64,000 bases of DNA, from positions 1-64,000 of the forward strand of contig CAYQQM010000006.1 in NCBI GenBank assembly GCA_964419605.1, in the 5' to 3' direction. The position numbers and the translations under genes were made by a program. Below, piece by piece: positions 25,947-34,593 of the stretch. Numbering within the stretch: the stretch's first letter is position 1; each line of letters opens with the position of its first letter. Source of the stretch: JABFXX01 sp964419605 (GTDB lineage: Bacteria > Myxococcota_A > Polyangia > Haliangiales > Haliangiaceae). The notes beneath the pieces were generated by a model. The model did not search any database. It saw only the letters and a program-made list of their open reading frames with translations, and was not told the DNA's origin.

Positions 25947-27895
25947 CGCACCTAGCGCCAGCTCCCACGCGGTCAACCAAATCGGCTCGTGGTGTATTCT
26001 TGGCCACCGTGGAGGAAAACCCTGACACCGAAGACCACAAGTTTCGTTTGGTGGTTTCGTTCGACGCGCTCGGCGAAACCGTCAAGAGGCCCGCCCGTGT
26101 GGCGGTGCCTATGGCTGGAGGCGAGCGGGGCGCGTATTTCCTGCCGGAGAAAGGCGACCAGGTGCTGGTGGTGTTCGAGCACGGTGACCCTAGCCGGCCG
26201 ATCGTGATCGGCACAGCATGGAACGAGCAGCGTAAACCACCGGAGACCAATCAGAGCGGCAACAACAACACCAAGTTGATTCGCACCCCAAAAGGTCATC
26301 GCATGATTTTTTGCGATGAACCGGGCAAAGAGAAGGTAACGATCGTCGATCGGACCGGCCGTAATCTGATCGAAATCGACTCGGTAGCGCAAAAGATCGC
26401 AATTCAAAGCGACGGTGACTTAAGAATCATCGCCAAAAAAGATGCGATTTTTCACGCCCAGAGTTTGAAGTTCTCTGCTCAAGCACAGGTTTCGGCCACG
26501 GCCAAAGAGGTGTTGGTTCACGCCGAGCAAAAGTTCAATATCTTTTCTTCGTCGCCAGTCAATGTGGTCGGGCAGAAGAAGATCAATTTGGATCAATCGC
26601 CGGCCTGTAAGGTAACCGGCGCCAGCACTGGCAAGGTCGAAGGCGTGTCGGAACTCCACGTTTCCGAATCGCAGCAGGCTGATACCGCGAACCAAATTGC
26701 CGCGGCTAAAGCCGCGGAGCAGGCGGAGCAGGCCCAAAAGGCGCAGGCCGCTGCAGCAGCCGCCGCCGCGGCCAGTTCCGAAGCCGCGGCTCTCGCCGCG
26801 GCACAAGCCCAGCAACCCGGGTTGCCCGCCGCGGCATCGTCGTTGGTGGCCGCAGAGGGGCTCAGCGATGGGCTCAGTACCGGCCAGATGCTCGGCCTGG
26901 CTGCACTGGGCGCGGGAGTCGGCGCCGGAATTGGCGCTGCGATCGCGTTTAGTGGCAGCGAATCCGCTGCCGGGGCGGCCGCAGCGGCCACAGGTGGCGC
27001 AGCTACAGCCACTGGAACCGCTGCTGCGGCGGGCAGCGCAGAACAACTTTCCGCGTCGGGAGTCGAACCTGCGTCGAGTCTGCCAGTCGAATCATTTGCC
27101 CGCGACGGCGACGCAGCGGGTATCGGCGGGGAAGTCCCGCGCCCCGGCGATGCGAGCGCCCCACGGTCGCTGGATCCTAAAGCGGGGACGGCCCGTGCCG
27201 GCGACGTGGGCAAAGACGTTCGCGGTCGCGCCAGCGTTACCGCGACCGCCTCGCCATCGGGCATCGATATCCAGACCTCAACGTCGTCGTCGGTGGTTCA
27301 AGAAGCCGCCGTATCGCGAGCCACCAATCCTTCCCAAGTTCCCGACGTTGCGGTGCGGACCGCCCAGGAGGTCGACGAGATCCAGCGGCGCGGCGACGTA
27401 GAAGCCGAAGCGCGGTCGCGCGCGCCTGCGCCACCTCTCCAACCCACTGCGCCGGTGGTCGAGCCGCGGTCCGCTGCCGCTACGGTAGCACCTGATAGTG
27501 TACGTTCGGCGATCGACGCTCAGGCTCGGGTCGAAACCACGACCAGTGACGTCCGGGCCGCCGTAAGGGAGCCCGAACAAGTGTCAGAAGCCGCCGCAAG
27601 GGCTCGCGCAGAGGAAGAGCTGATCGATGCCGGCGTGCGGCCGATGCGGGTCAAAGGCGAACTCAATACGGAAGAGGCCAAGTACGGCGATCCGAACATG
27701 CTCGCGCGGTCCAGGCGCGACCACGAGATCGCCGCCGCAGAAGCAGAGGCGCGGCTCAAAGTGGCCGACGCTCACGTCTCCGAGACCGTTTCCGTGTCTA
27801 CGCAGGACGATGCGGACCCGATCCCAGCCCCAGCGGCCAAGCTTCCGGACCCCAAAAAGCCAAAGCCCAAGAAGCCCAAACCTGAGCCCAAGTGA
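25943..27895 (+). CDS. gp5-like spike protein 2 with long Ala-rich extension
   Basis: This 650-residue protein repeats the OB-fold spike architecture in its first 240 residues (G-D-Q-V-L-V-V-F-E-H-G-D-P-S-R-P-I-V-I-G, then short beta-repeat stretches). It continues for about 400 residues of Ala/Glu/Pro-rich sequence. That extension starts with an Ala-rich helix (about residues 250-300). It then has a hydrophobic glycine-zipper stretch with L-G-A-G-V-G-A-G-I-G-A-A-I-A-F near residues 325-345, then disordered sequence and a terminal K-P-K-P-K tail. The extension could be a membrane-active or cargo-type domain carried on the spike. No PAAR tip gene was found nearby. The overlap with spike 1 suggests coupled translation and perhaps mixed trimers. 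Confidence 0.78.
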   Translation: MTHLAPAPTRSTKSARGVFLATVEENPDTEDHKFRLVVSFDALGETVKRPARVAVPMAGGERGAYFLPEKGDQVLVVFEHGDPSRPIVIGTAWNEQRKPPETNQSGNNNTKLIRTPKGHRMIFCDEPGKEKVTIVDRTGRNLIEIDSVAQKIAIQSDGDLRIIAKKDAIFHAQSLKFSAQAQVSATAKEVLVHAEQKFNIFSSSPVNVVGQKKINLDQSPACKVTGASTGKVEGVSELHVSESQQADTANQIAAAKAAEQAEQAQKAQAAAAAAAAASSEAAALAAAQAQQPGLPAAASSLVAAEGLSDGLSTGQMLGLAALGAGVGAGIGAAIAFSGSESAAGAAAAATGGAATATGTAAAAGSAEQLSASGVEPASSLPVESFARDGDAAGIGGEVPRPGDASAPRSLDPKAGTARAGDVGKDVRGRASVTATASPSGIDIQTSTSSSVVQEAAVSRATNPSQVPDVAVRTAQEVDEIQRRGDVEAEARSRAPAPPLQPTAPVVEPRSAAATVAPDSVRSAIDAQARVETTTSDVRAAVREPEQVSEAAARARAEEELIDAGVRPMRVKGELNTEEAKYGDPNMLARSRRDHEIAAAEAEARLKVADAHVSETVSVSTQDDADPIPAPAAKLPDPKKPKPKKPKPEPK

Positions 27896-27956
27896 CAACG
27901 TTTCTTCCACGCCTCTTACGTTCGGCGTGCGCTCCGGGAATCCGCGGCGCGCATTC

Positions 27957-28060
27957 TGGCAAATCCACCACGCAGGTACTGGCAAATCCACCACGCAGGT
28001 ACCGGCAAATCCACCATGCAGGTATTGGCAAATCCACCACACGGGTAGTTGCAAATCCAC
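27957..28060 (+). repeat. 23-base tandem repeat, about 4.5 units
   Basis: Units at 27957-27979, 27980-28002, 28003-28025 and 28026-28048, plus a partial unit to 28060, share the core GGCAAATCCACCA followed by a variable cgcaggtac-like part. The first two are identical and later ones diverge. There are no unique spacers, so it is not a CRISPR array. It lies between the spike 2 stop and the zinc-ribbon gene; the 216 bases here contain no supported gene. Confidence 0.9.
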
Positions 28061-28113
28061 TGCCACCTCACGGTAAGGCCCGCTACGTTTTCGCCCCCTG
28101 CGCGTTGATTGCG

Positions 28114-28377
28114 ATGCCCCGGGTTTCTATGATGTTTTCTGCGTTCGAATACTTCGAGCGAAAGGACGTAGGCTTGGACGAAGATGCCCTAGATGCAGCG
28201 AGCGCGTGGCAAGATGTGCTGGATCTGGTCGCGGCCGGGCGACCCGGCGACCTTGCCTGCCCATTTTGCCGTTATCGCCCCCTGGCTGTGGAGGACGTGA
28301 GTGAGTCGCATTCCGCGCGCATTTCGTGCAGCAAGTGCGGCAAGTTCATCGAGGTCGGTTTCAACCGTGAGTGGTGA
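28114..28377 (+). CDS. Small zinc-ribbon protein
   Basis: This protein of about 87 residues (81 or 82 if translation begins at the ATGs at 28132 or 28129) has an acidic helical N-terminus with F-S-A-F-E-Y-F-E-R-K and a C-terminal zinc ribbon formed by C-P-F-C and C-S-K-C pairs. No named family is certain. It overlaps the gp25 gene by eleven bases, so it probably acts with the baseplate, for example as an assembly factor. The open frame extends upstream through the tandem repeat, which is unlikely to be translated. Confidence 0.6.
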   Translation: MPRVSMMFSAFEYFERKDVGLDEDALDAASAWQDVLDLVAAGRPGDLACPFCRYRPLAVEDVSESHSARISCSKCGKFIEVGFNREW

Positions 28378-28807
28378 TCGCACGTTTTTGGGCCGGGGTC
28401 TGCGGTTTCCGGTGTCGCTGAGCCTTAGCGGCGGGGTTTCGACCTCGCAACTAGAAGATAACGTTCGCCAGTCGATCTTTATTATCCTCGGGACCGCTCC
28501 CGGTGAGCGCGTGTATCGCCGGTACTTCGGTTGTCAAATCCATCAGCTAATGTTTGCTCCCAACAACGGAGCCACGTGCGCGCGGGCCCAAATCTATTGC
28601 GAAGTTGCCATCTCCAAATTTGAGCCGCGCGTTTCGATGGTAAAGGCAGTCGCGCAGCCAAATCCAGATGAACCCAATCGGATCGATATCCGCATTGAGT
28701 ATACGATTGCCGGCCAAAACCGGCCGCGCAACTTGGTCTATCCATTTTACCTTCGCAATCGCGAGCGCGATTCATACGACCCGACGAGCGGTGTGTTTTA
28801 CCCATGA
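28367..28807 (+). CDS. gp25-like baseplate wedge protein
   Basis: This 146-residue protein matches the gp25 / GPW family of baseplate wedge proteins. It has L-R-F-P-V-S-L-S-L-S-G-G-V-S-T-S, then E-D-N-V-R-Q-S-I-F-I-I-L-G-T-A-P-G-E-R, R-R-Y-F-G-C and the terminal N-L-V-Y-P-F-Y-L. The G-E-R motif is the family hallmark. The GTG at 28367, with GAGGT upstream, gives a normal N-terminus; the frame extends to 28301 inside the zinc-ribbon gene. It overlaps the baseplate-J gene by four bases. Confidence 0.88.
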   Translation: MSGDRTFLGRGLRFPVSLSLSGGVSTSQLEDNVRQSIFIILGTAPGERVYRRYFGCQIHQLMFAPNNGATCARAQIYCEVAISKFEPRVSMVKAVAQPNPDEPNRIDIRIEYTIAGQNRPRNLVYPFYLRNRERDSYDPTSGVFYP

Positions 28808-31800
28808 TCCCTCCACCCAAGCTAGATGACCGCGGGTTTCACGACATCATCGAAGAAGCCATCTCTCTAATTCCGCGCTACTCGCCCGAGTGGACGAACC
28901 ATAACGCCTCGGATCCCGGAATCACCCTTCTCGAGCTTGCGGCCTGGATGACCGACCTGCTGATCCAACGACTCAACCAGGTCCCCGAGAAGAACTACGT
29001 TGCGTTCTTGAACCTGTTGGGCATTGCCCAGCGGCCTCCGCGTGCCGCCAAAGCGGTGCTTCGATTTTCGTTGGCCGAAGGTGCAATCAATCAGCGCATT
29101 CCGATGGGCACCCAAGTGTCGACGTCAGAGGCGGGCGAAGAATCAAGCGTGATGTTCGAAACCGCGCGAGACTTGGTGGCTTCCATCGCTCGTCCGGATC
29201 GGTGTTTTTCGTATTTCGACAATAGCTATTCCGAAAACAGCGGATTCATCGATCCGTCGACAGCACCAAATGTCCCTCGCGGCACAGGCGCTCGACCCGC
29301 TGGTTCCGCGGTGCAAGGCGCCAACAGCTTCGAGATTTTTCATGGAGTTCAGCGCATAGACCGTTACCTCTATCTCTGCGACCCCCGGTTTGCCAACGCG
29401 GGCGAGTCGTCGGTGCTTCGAGTATTCCTTGGCATGCCCGAGCGCGGTGGTCGCGACCTTGCCCGTTTGCTGGAATGGGAGCACTGGGACGGCATGCGCT
29501 GGAAGGACTTGCGCCCGGCCCATCTCGAAGTCGATCGCGGCGAAGTTCCGTTCGCGGGGCCGATCCGATTTGAGCCAACAACAGTTAACCACATCGACGG
29601 CTTGTGGCTGCGTGGCCGGCTCGCCGAAGTGCCAGAGTCCCCCGAGGACACCGAGATCGATACGATTCGGACCAAGGTGGAAGTCATCGGCGAAGGCCTG
29701 GTTCCGTCCCACGCGTACTCAAACCTCGATAGCGCGACGTTCCTGCAGCTCGACTTGTCGAAAACGTTGTATCCGTTCGGCAAAGAGCCGAAGATCGACA
29801 ATATCCTATATCTGGCCTGCGACGAGCTGATGCAAACCGCCGACTCGTACATCTCGTTCGAGTTAACGCTGGCCGAGTCGGCGTTAGTTCCGGCGCCCAA
29901 CCCATCGGAGGACTTGGTACTGGCGTGGGAGTTTTTTGATGGCAAGCGGTGGCGCCGCATCGGGCGTTCGAGCACCCGCGGTGCGCTAGCCGGTACCGGG
30001 GAAGAGTACGGCTTTCACGATGAGACCAGAGCGCTGGCGACGTCCGGCACGGTCAGTTTTCGCCGCCCCAAAGATATGGAATCGTCCGAGATCAACGGGG
30101 TCGCAAAGCACTGGGTTCGGGTGCGCATCGACCGCGGTAACTACGGCGAACCCGGGCAATACACCCTCGACAACGAACGCTGGGTGTTCAAAGACGACCG
30201 GCCGCTGCGGCCGCCGGCGATGCGTGCGATCGCGGTTCGCTACCGCGAAGACTATTGCGACGTTCGCCACGCGCTTACGTTCAACGATTTTCAGTACACC
30301 GACGTAACCGAGGTCGCCCGAACGGCCTACACGATTTTTCAACCATTTGTCGCTCAGCCCGAAGAATCGCCGGCGATGTTTTTGGGCTTTACCGCCAAGC
30401 CGGACAATCATCGCATCGGCCTGTATTTTGAGCTCGAAGAGGAACTTGGCCTCGGCGCAGTGCCGAGCGACGAGGCAGAGGTCGTCACCACCGAGCTCGA
30501 AAAGTACGAAACGCTGCGTCGGCTGGCGTGGGAAGGCGGCCAACGGGTGGTGTGGGAGTACTGGAACGGCCGAATATGGGAGTCGCTTACAGTCGACGAC
30601 GAGACCCAGCACTTTACAGCGTCGGGGTTTTGCAACTTTATCGCACCGGAGAATTGGGAGAAGTCGTCCAAGTTCATGGAAGATCGATGGTGGCTCCGCG
30701 CCCGGCTCGAGCACGGCGGCTACGTGAAGTCACCGCGGGTAAAAGTCATTCTCAGCAATGCGATTGACGCGTACCACCAGCGCAGTATCTCTTTCGAAAC
30801 CGTGGGTTCGTCGGCTGGAACGCCACTCCAGGCATTTCAGCTACTCCGAGGCCCTGTGCTCGAAGGTGAAACCATCGAAGTTTTAGAGCGCCAGCCTCCT
30901 CCGGCGGAGGAACTCGTGGAGCTGGGACCGGACTATGGACCCGACACCGTCCGGAAGGCCGCTCCAAATGACCCCGACAGCAGCGTCGCATGGGTGCGGT
31001 GGAAGCGCGTGGACTCATTCTTTGAGTCGATGCCAACCAGCCGTCACTACATGCTCGACTATGTCACCGGCATCGTTCAGTTTGGCGATGGCCGCAAAGG
31101 CCTCGTGCCCCCCGAAGCGCTGAACTCGATCATCATTTCGTACCGCATCGGCGGCGGTGCGATAGGCAACGTAAACGCCAATACGCTGACCTCGCTGTAT
31201 TCGGCAATCGCTCAGATTCGCACAGTCACGAATCCGCTTCCGGCCACCGGAGGTTCCGATCGCGAAACTGTCGAAGAAGCCAAAGACCGGGCTCCATTCG
31301 CGATTAAGAGCCGCGATCGCGCAGTCACTCGCGAGGACTACGAGACCTTGGCGCTACGAGCCTCGACCCAGCTTGCACGTGCACGTTGCTTGCCGGATCG
31401 ATCCAACCGCGGCCAAGTGATTCTGGTGGTGTTGCCCAAAGCCGACTTGCGCGGTGCCGGGTTGGCGCAACGCCTCGTGCCGTCGCACGAAGTGCAGCGC
31501 CACGTGAAGAACTACCTCGAGGAGCGTCAGCTCGTCGGCACCGTGCTACAAGTTGTTCGACCTACGTACAAGGATATGTCGCTGCGCGTTGTATTGGGCC
31601 GACGCAGCGTTGCGACCTCCGACCGGATTCGCAAAGAAGTGGAGCTCAAACTGCGCAAGTTCTTCCACGCGCTGGTAGGGGGGCGCGACGGCAAAGGTTG
31701 GGAATTTGGCCGCCCTGTCGTGAAGACCGAGATCATCCGCCTCGCCGAAGAAGTGCCGGGCGTGGAAGGCGTCGATCACGTTGAAATCCGCGACGAAGAG

Positions 31801-31899
31801 CGCGGCGTTTCGGTCGAACACCTTCGCGTCGACGACGACGAATTGCCGTTTCTTGTGCACGTGCAACTGGCCGAGCGGGTCCGAGATGAGATCCGGTGA
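28804..31899 (+). CDS. Baseplate J-like protein (Afp11-like)
   Basis: This 1031-residue protein begins L-D-D-R-G-F-H-D-I-I-E-E-A and contains W-T-N-H-N-A-S-D-P-G-I-T-L-L-E-L-A-A-W, the hallmark of large Afp11-type baseplate proteins. The C-terminal third has the J-like core, with Y-R-I-G-G-G-A-I-G-N-V, T-N-P-L-P-A-T-G-G-S-D-R-E-T and R-A-V-T-R-E-D-Y-E. It forms the wedge arms of the baseplate together with gp25 and the gpI-like protein. Start ATG overlaps the gp25 stop by four bases. Confidence 0.92.
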   Translation: MIPPPKLDDRGFHDIIEEAISLIPRYSPEWTNHNASDPGITLLELAAWMTDLLIQRLNQVPEKNYVAFLNLLGIAQRPPRAAKAVLRFSLAEGAINQRIPMGTQVSTSEAGEESSVMFETARDLVASIARPDRCFSYFDNSYSENSGFIDPSTAPNVPRGTGARPAGSAVQGANSFEIFHGVQRIDRYLYLCDPRFANAGESSVLRVFLGMPERGGRDLARLLEWEHWDGMRWKDLRPAHLEVDRGEVPFAGPIRFEPTTVNHIDGLWLRGRLAEVPESPEDTEIDTIRTKVEVIGEGLVPSHAYSNLDSATFLQLDLSKTLYPFGKEPKIDNILYLACDELMQTADSYISFELTLAESALVPAPNPSEDLVLAWEFFDGKRWRRIGRSSTRGALAGTGEEYGFHDETRALATSGTVSFRRPKDMESSEINGVAKHWVRVRIDRGNYGEPGQYTLDNERWVFKDDRPLRPPAMRAIAVRYREDYCDVRHALTFNDFQYTDVTEVARTAYTIFQPFVAQPEESPAMFLGFTAKPDNHRIGLYFELEEELGLGAVPSDEAEVVTTELEKYETLRRLAWEGGQRVVWEYWNGRIWESLTVDDETQHFTASGFCNFIAPENWEKSSKFMEDRWWLRARLEHGGYVKSPRVKVILSNAIDAYHQRSISFETVGSSAGTPLQAFQLLRGPVLEGETIEVLERQPPPAEELVELGPDYGPDTVRKAAPNDPDSSVAWVRWKRVDSFFESMPTSRHYMLDYVTGIVQFGDGRKGLVPPEALNSIIISYRIGGGAIGNVNANTLTSLYSAIAQIRTVTNPLPATGGSDRETVEEAKDRAPFAIKSRDRAVTREDYETLALRASTQLARARCLPDRSNRGQVILVVLPKADLRGAGLAQRLVPSHEVQRHVKNYLEERQLVGTVLQVVRPTYKDMSLRVVLGRRSVATSDRIRKEVELKLRKFFHALVGGRDGKGWEFGRPVVKTEIIRLAEEVPGVEGVDHVEIRDEERGVSVEHLRVDDDELPFLVHVQLAERVRDEIR

Positions 31900-31926
31900 A
31901 ATGAACAGCACGTTGGATAGCCAACC

Positions 31927-32892
31927 ATGGTGACCGAAGCTCTCAATCGCCGTGTCGTCCGCGTTCCCGAAGTCCACGGCTTGTGGATCCGACGCGCTCG
32001 AATTATCCTCGAAGACGCCGGTTTCAAACGCGTCGTCGTGCTCTACCGCGAGAGCTACGAAAACACCGATACCGTCGTCGATCAGTCGCCCGCACGCGGC
32101 CAAATGGTGTACGACACCACCGAAGTTACCCTCTGGATCGCGCGCCGTGGCTGGGTCAAATATCTCCCCGCGATCTACGACCGCAACGATGCGTTTGGTC
32201 GCAACGTGGTGCGCGAGCTGCTGTTCATCTTCGAGCACATGTTCGATTCCGTCGAGGACAAGCTAAACGACGAATGGCGCTTCTACGATCCACACGTTGC
32301 CCCCCCGGCGTTCTTGCATTGGCTGGCGCAATGGACTGCGTTTACCGCCGATCTAGAGTGGCCGGAGGCTCAGAAGCGCGCGCTGATCCGGCGCGCCGTC
32401 GACCTCTACCGCATTCGCGGCACCAGACGCGGTTTGGCGCTTTTTCTCAAGTTGTTCACCGGCTACGAGCCGGACATCGACGAAAACACCTGGCCGTTCA
32501 AAGGCTTTCGCGTCGAGGCAGAAGGTGCCGAAACCGGCGGGAGGATCGCGATCGATTCCGTCGTGATGCCACCCGTCGATCTGGCGCATTGCTTTGTCGT
32601 GACGATGCCGATCAAGTTTGAACAAGTTTCGCCGGAGCTGGTAATTCGCATCCATCAGATCATTCAGCTCGAAAAGCCCGCTCACACCCACTACCATCTT
32701 AAGTTCATCGAAGAGCACAGCGACGTTGAGCTGCGCGAATTCTTTGCGATCGGCCTGCGCTCGGGTATTGGCATCGGATCCGAGGTCGTGCAGCCTGTTA
32801 CAAGCGACGCAAGCCTCAGCTCTGCTGGGGTTCGCAGCACTCCCTCGGGAGTGCGGAGTAAGACCGAAAGTCCCGGCGGAGACCAGTCATGA
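31927..32892 (+). CDS. PASTA-domain / tail protein I (gpI-like) fusion
   Basis: This 321-residue protein has two parts. Residues about 10-72 form a PASTA domain (V-P-E-V-H-G-L, A-R-I-I-L-E-D-A-G-F, V-V-D-Q-S-P-A-R-G-Q-M-V, T-E-V-T-L-W-I-A). Residues about 75-275 match tail protein I (Y-L-P-A-I-Y-D-R-N-D, F-L-H-W-L-A-Q-W, A-V-D-L-Y-R-I-R-G-T-R-R-G-L-A-L-F-L). PASTA domains bind peptidoglycan muropeptides or serve as spacers. The gpI-like part completes the baseplate wedge. A Ser-rich tail follows, encoded over a strong hairpin at 32837-32854. The next gene overlaps by four bases. Confidence 0.85.
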   Translation: MVTEALNRRVVRVPEVHGLWIRRARIILEDAGFKRVVVLYRESYENTDTVVDQSPARGQMVYDTTEVTLWIARRGWVKYLPAIYDRNDAFGRNVVRELLFIFEHMFDSVEDKLNDEWRFYDPHVAPPAFLHWLAQWTAFTADLEWPEAQKRALIRRAVDLYRIRGTRRGLALFLKLFTGYEPDIDENTWPFKGFRVEAEGAETGGRIAIDSVVMPPVDLAHCFVVTMPIKFEQVSPELVIRIHQIIQLEKPAHTHYHLKFIEEHSDVELREFFAIGLRSGIGIGSEVVQPVTSDASLSSAGVRSTPSGVRSKTESPGGDQS

Positions 32893-34421
32893 GCGAAAAC
32901 CCCCAAGGATTCAAGCGCATCAACTTCTTCAAAGGGTTTCTAACCACAGAGAAGGATTGGAACGATGCCGAGCGCTACCACATCGACAAGCGCAAACTCC
33001 ACAATCGCATGCTGCACGCACCGGGTGTGGTGCACGGCTACCAGGGCGACCTCCGAGTCACAGCTCGGACTCGCGGCGACCTCGCGGTGGAAGTGCAGGC
33101 CGGGTACGCGATCGATGGTCTCGGCAACGACCTGTTGATCCACGACGCTACGATCCGCAACATCAACCTCGACGACTTCAAGTTGCCGCAAACGATCTAC
33201 ATCGTGCTGCGGTTCTACGAGGAGCTCACCGACTTCATCGCCTACAAAGAGAACCTCGAGTACAAAGGTCACCGCCGGGTGCTCGAGTCGTGTCGCGTCG
33301 AGCTGTCGCAGACCGAGCCCGATATCTTTCGCGAAGTGGAGCTGGCGCGGATTCACCTCGAAAAGGGCGTAAATCGCATTCGCGATGCTCGCGATTCGCT
33401 AAATCCCACGCCAAATGAAATCGACATGCGCTACGTGCCGCGCGGTGGCCACGCGGGGTCCACGCTTCCGGGGTTCTTGCGCCATAAACTCGACCACTTG
33501 TTGATGGAGGTGCGGCGAGCCGGCGTAGAGTACACGCGGCGCGGCGTGGCTGCCGGTCACGATGTGGTTCAGAGCTGCAATTCAGCCTTGATGCTGATGT
33601 ACGCGAACCTCGTCGATCTGCGAAACGTATTCGAAATCTTTCGTCTTATCGCCGATACCGAGAGTGAGCTCGCGCTTGAGGTCGATGCGCACCATCCGCA
33701 GATCGCACAGAAGAAAGAGTTCTCGGAATATCGCCGCCACGTCGAGGTGGTGCGCGGCCTGTTGGGTGAGAACAAGAACACGACAGAGGCGTTCCAGAAT
33801 TTGCTCGCGTACCAGAGCAAGACCGTAGAAATCGCGCTGACGGCGGTGGGCGATCTTAAACCGGTGTTGGTGGTGCCTGAAGAGAAGAAGCAGGAGCGAG
33901 TTGCCGAACTGCGGGATTGGGACGCGATCAAAGTCGTACCGCAGCCGCAACCTCAGATCACTCTGGAAGGCACGACTTGGGTGTTGGTCGACGAGATCGA
34001 AATCCTCAACCGAGAGTCGGAGGAGAAGCATATTTTCACGATCAAGGAGGCCAAGGACTCGTACCGGTCGCGTCAGAAGCTCAAGTACCCCGACGGGACG
34101 ACGGTTGAGGACAATGGTCGCGCCCACGTCGATGGTTACAGCGAGTTCAAATTGCTCAACATTAGTCCTGGCAAACCCGTCGTGGTCTTGCGCCGTATGG
34201 ACTATGTCTACGGCGACTACGAGCTTGAGCTTTCGGTCAACGGGAAAAAGGTTGGTGTGGTGTCGTGCACAGGAACTGACCGGGTTCATCGCTGGCGCAA
34301 CTGGCCAGCGATGATCGCTGCCGAGAACGTAAAGGAAGGCACGATGCTTGTCCGACAGCAGTCAATCACCGCAGGCCGCGATATCAACATGTTCCATATT
34401 TGGGTGTATCAGCCGAAGTAG
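32889..34421 (+). CDS. Baseplate-proximal protein, putative fibre or receptor-binding
   Basis: This 510-residue protein starts F-K-R-I-N-F-F-K-G-F-L-T-T-E-K-D-W, a pattern I associate with conserved proteins that follow gpI in injection loci. The first 170 residues are strand-rich (G-D-L-A-V-E-V-Q-A-G-Y-A-I-D-G-L-G). Residues 180-340 are helical. The last 150 residues resemble a jelly-roll carbohydrate-binding fold (Y-S-E-F-K-L-L-N-I-S-P-G-K-P-V-V-V, then Y-E-L-E-L-S-V-N-G-K). Position after gpI is where fibres are usually encoded. A receptor-binding role is inference. Confidence 0.6.
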   Translation: MSENPQGFKRINFFKGFLTTEKDWNDAERYHIDKRKLHNRMLHAPGVVHGYQGDLRVTARTRGDLAVEVQAGYAIDGLGNDLLIHDATIRNINLDDFKLPQTIYIVLRFYEELTDFIAYKENLEYKGHRRVLESCRVELSQTEPDIFREVELARIHLEKGVNRIRDARDSLNPTPNEIDMRYVPRGGHAGSTLPGFLRHKLDHLLMEVRRAGVEYTRRGVAAGHDVVQSCNSALMLMYANLVDLRNVFEIFRLIADTESELALEVDAHHPQIAQKKEFSEYRRHVEVVRGLLGENKNTTEAFQNLLAYQSKTVEIALTAVGDLKPVLVVPEEKKQERVAELRDWDAIKVVPQPQPQITLEGTTWVLVDEIEILNRESEEKHIFTIKEAKDSYRSRQKLKYPDGTTVEDNGRAHVDGYSEFKLLNISPGKPVVVLRRMDYVYGDYELELSVNGKKVGVVSCTGTDRVHRWRNWPAMIAAENVKEGTMLVRQQSITAGRDINMFHIWVYQPK

Positions 34422-34438
34422 TTGAACCGGGATAAGTC

Positions 34439-34516
34439 ATGACAACGACTGGTCTCGGAGGCCCGCTGCCGAAGCAGCCTGATCTCGATGTGATTCCAGT
34501 CACTTCGGAACACTAG
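34439..34516 (+). CDS. Possible 25-residue peptide or gene remnant
   Basis: A short frame starts at ATG 34439 with GGGATA upstream and reads T-T-T-G-L-G-G-P-L-P-K-Q-P-D-L-D before stopping at 34514-34516. Its start lies 17 bases after the previous gene, at an operon-like distance. It may be a genuine small peptide or the surviving N-terminus of a lost gene. The remainder up to 34593 has only a weak promoter-like TTGGCA/TATAGG pair (34547-34573). Confidence 0.3.
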   Translation: MTTTGLGGPLPKQPDLDVIPVTSEH

Positions 34517-34593
34517 TTGTTTTGCAGCTCGAGGAAAAGAAAACGCTTGGCATTGGCACGCTAACCGTATAGGTTTCGCGCGAAAGGGGCTTT

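Noticed and set aside
27957..28060. Possible CRISPR array
   Set aside because: Units of 23 bases follow each other directly with no unique spacers and no cas genes nearby.
34547..34573. Sigma-54-like or sigma-70 promoter before the AT-rich gene
   Set aside because: A TTGGCAC box is present but the -12 element or correct -10 spacing is missing.
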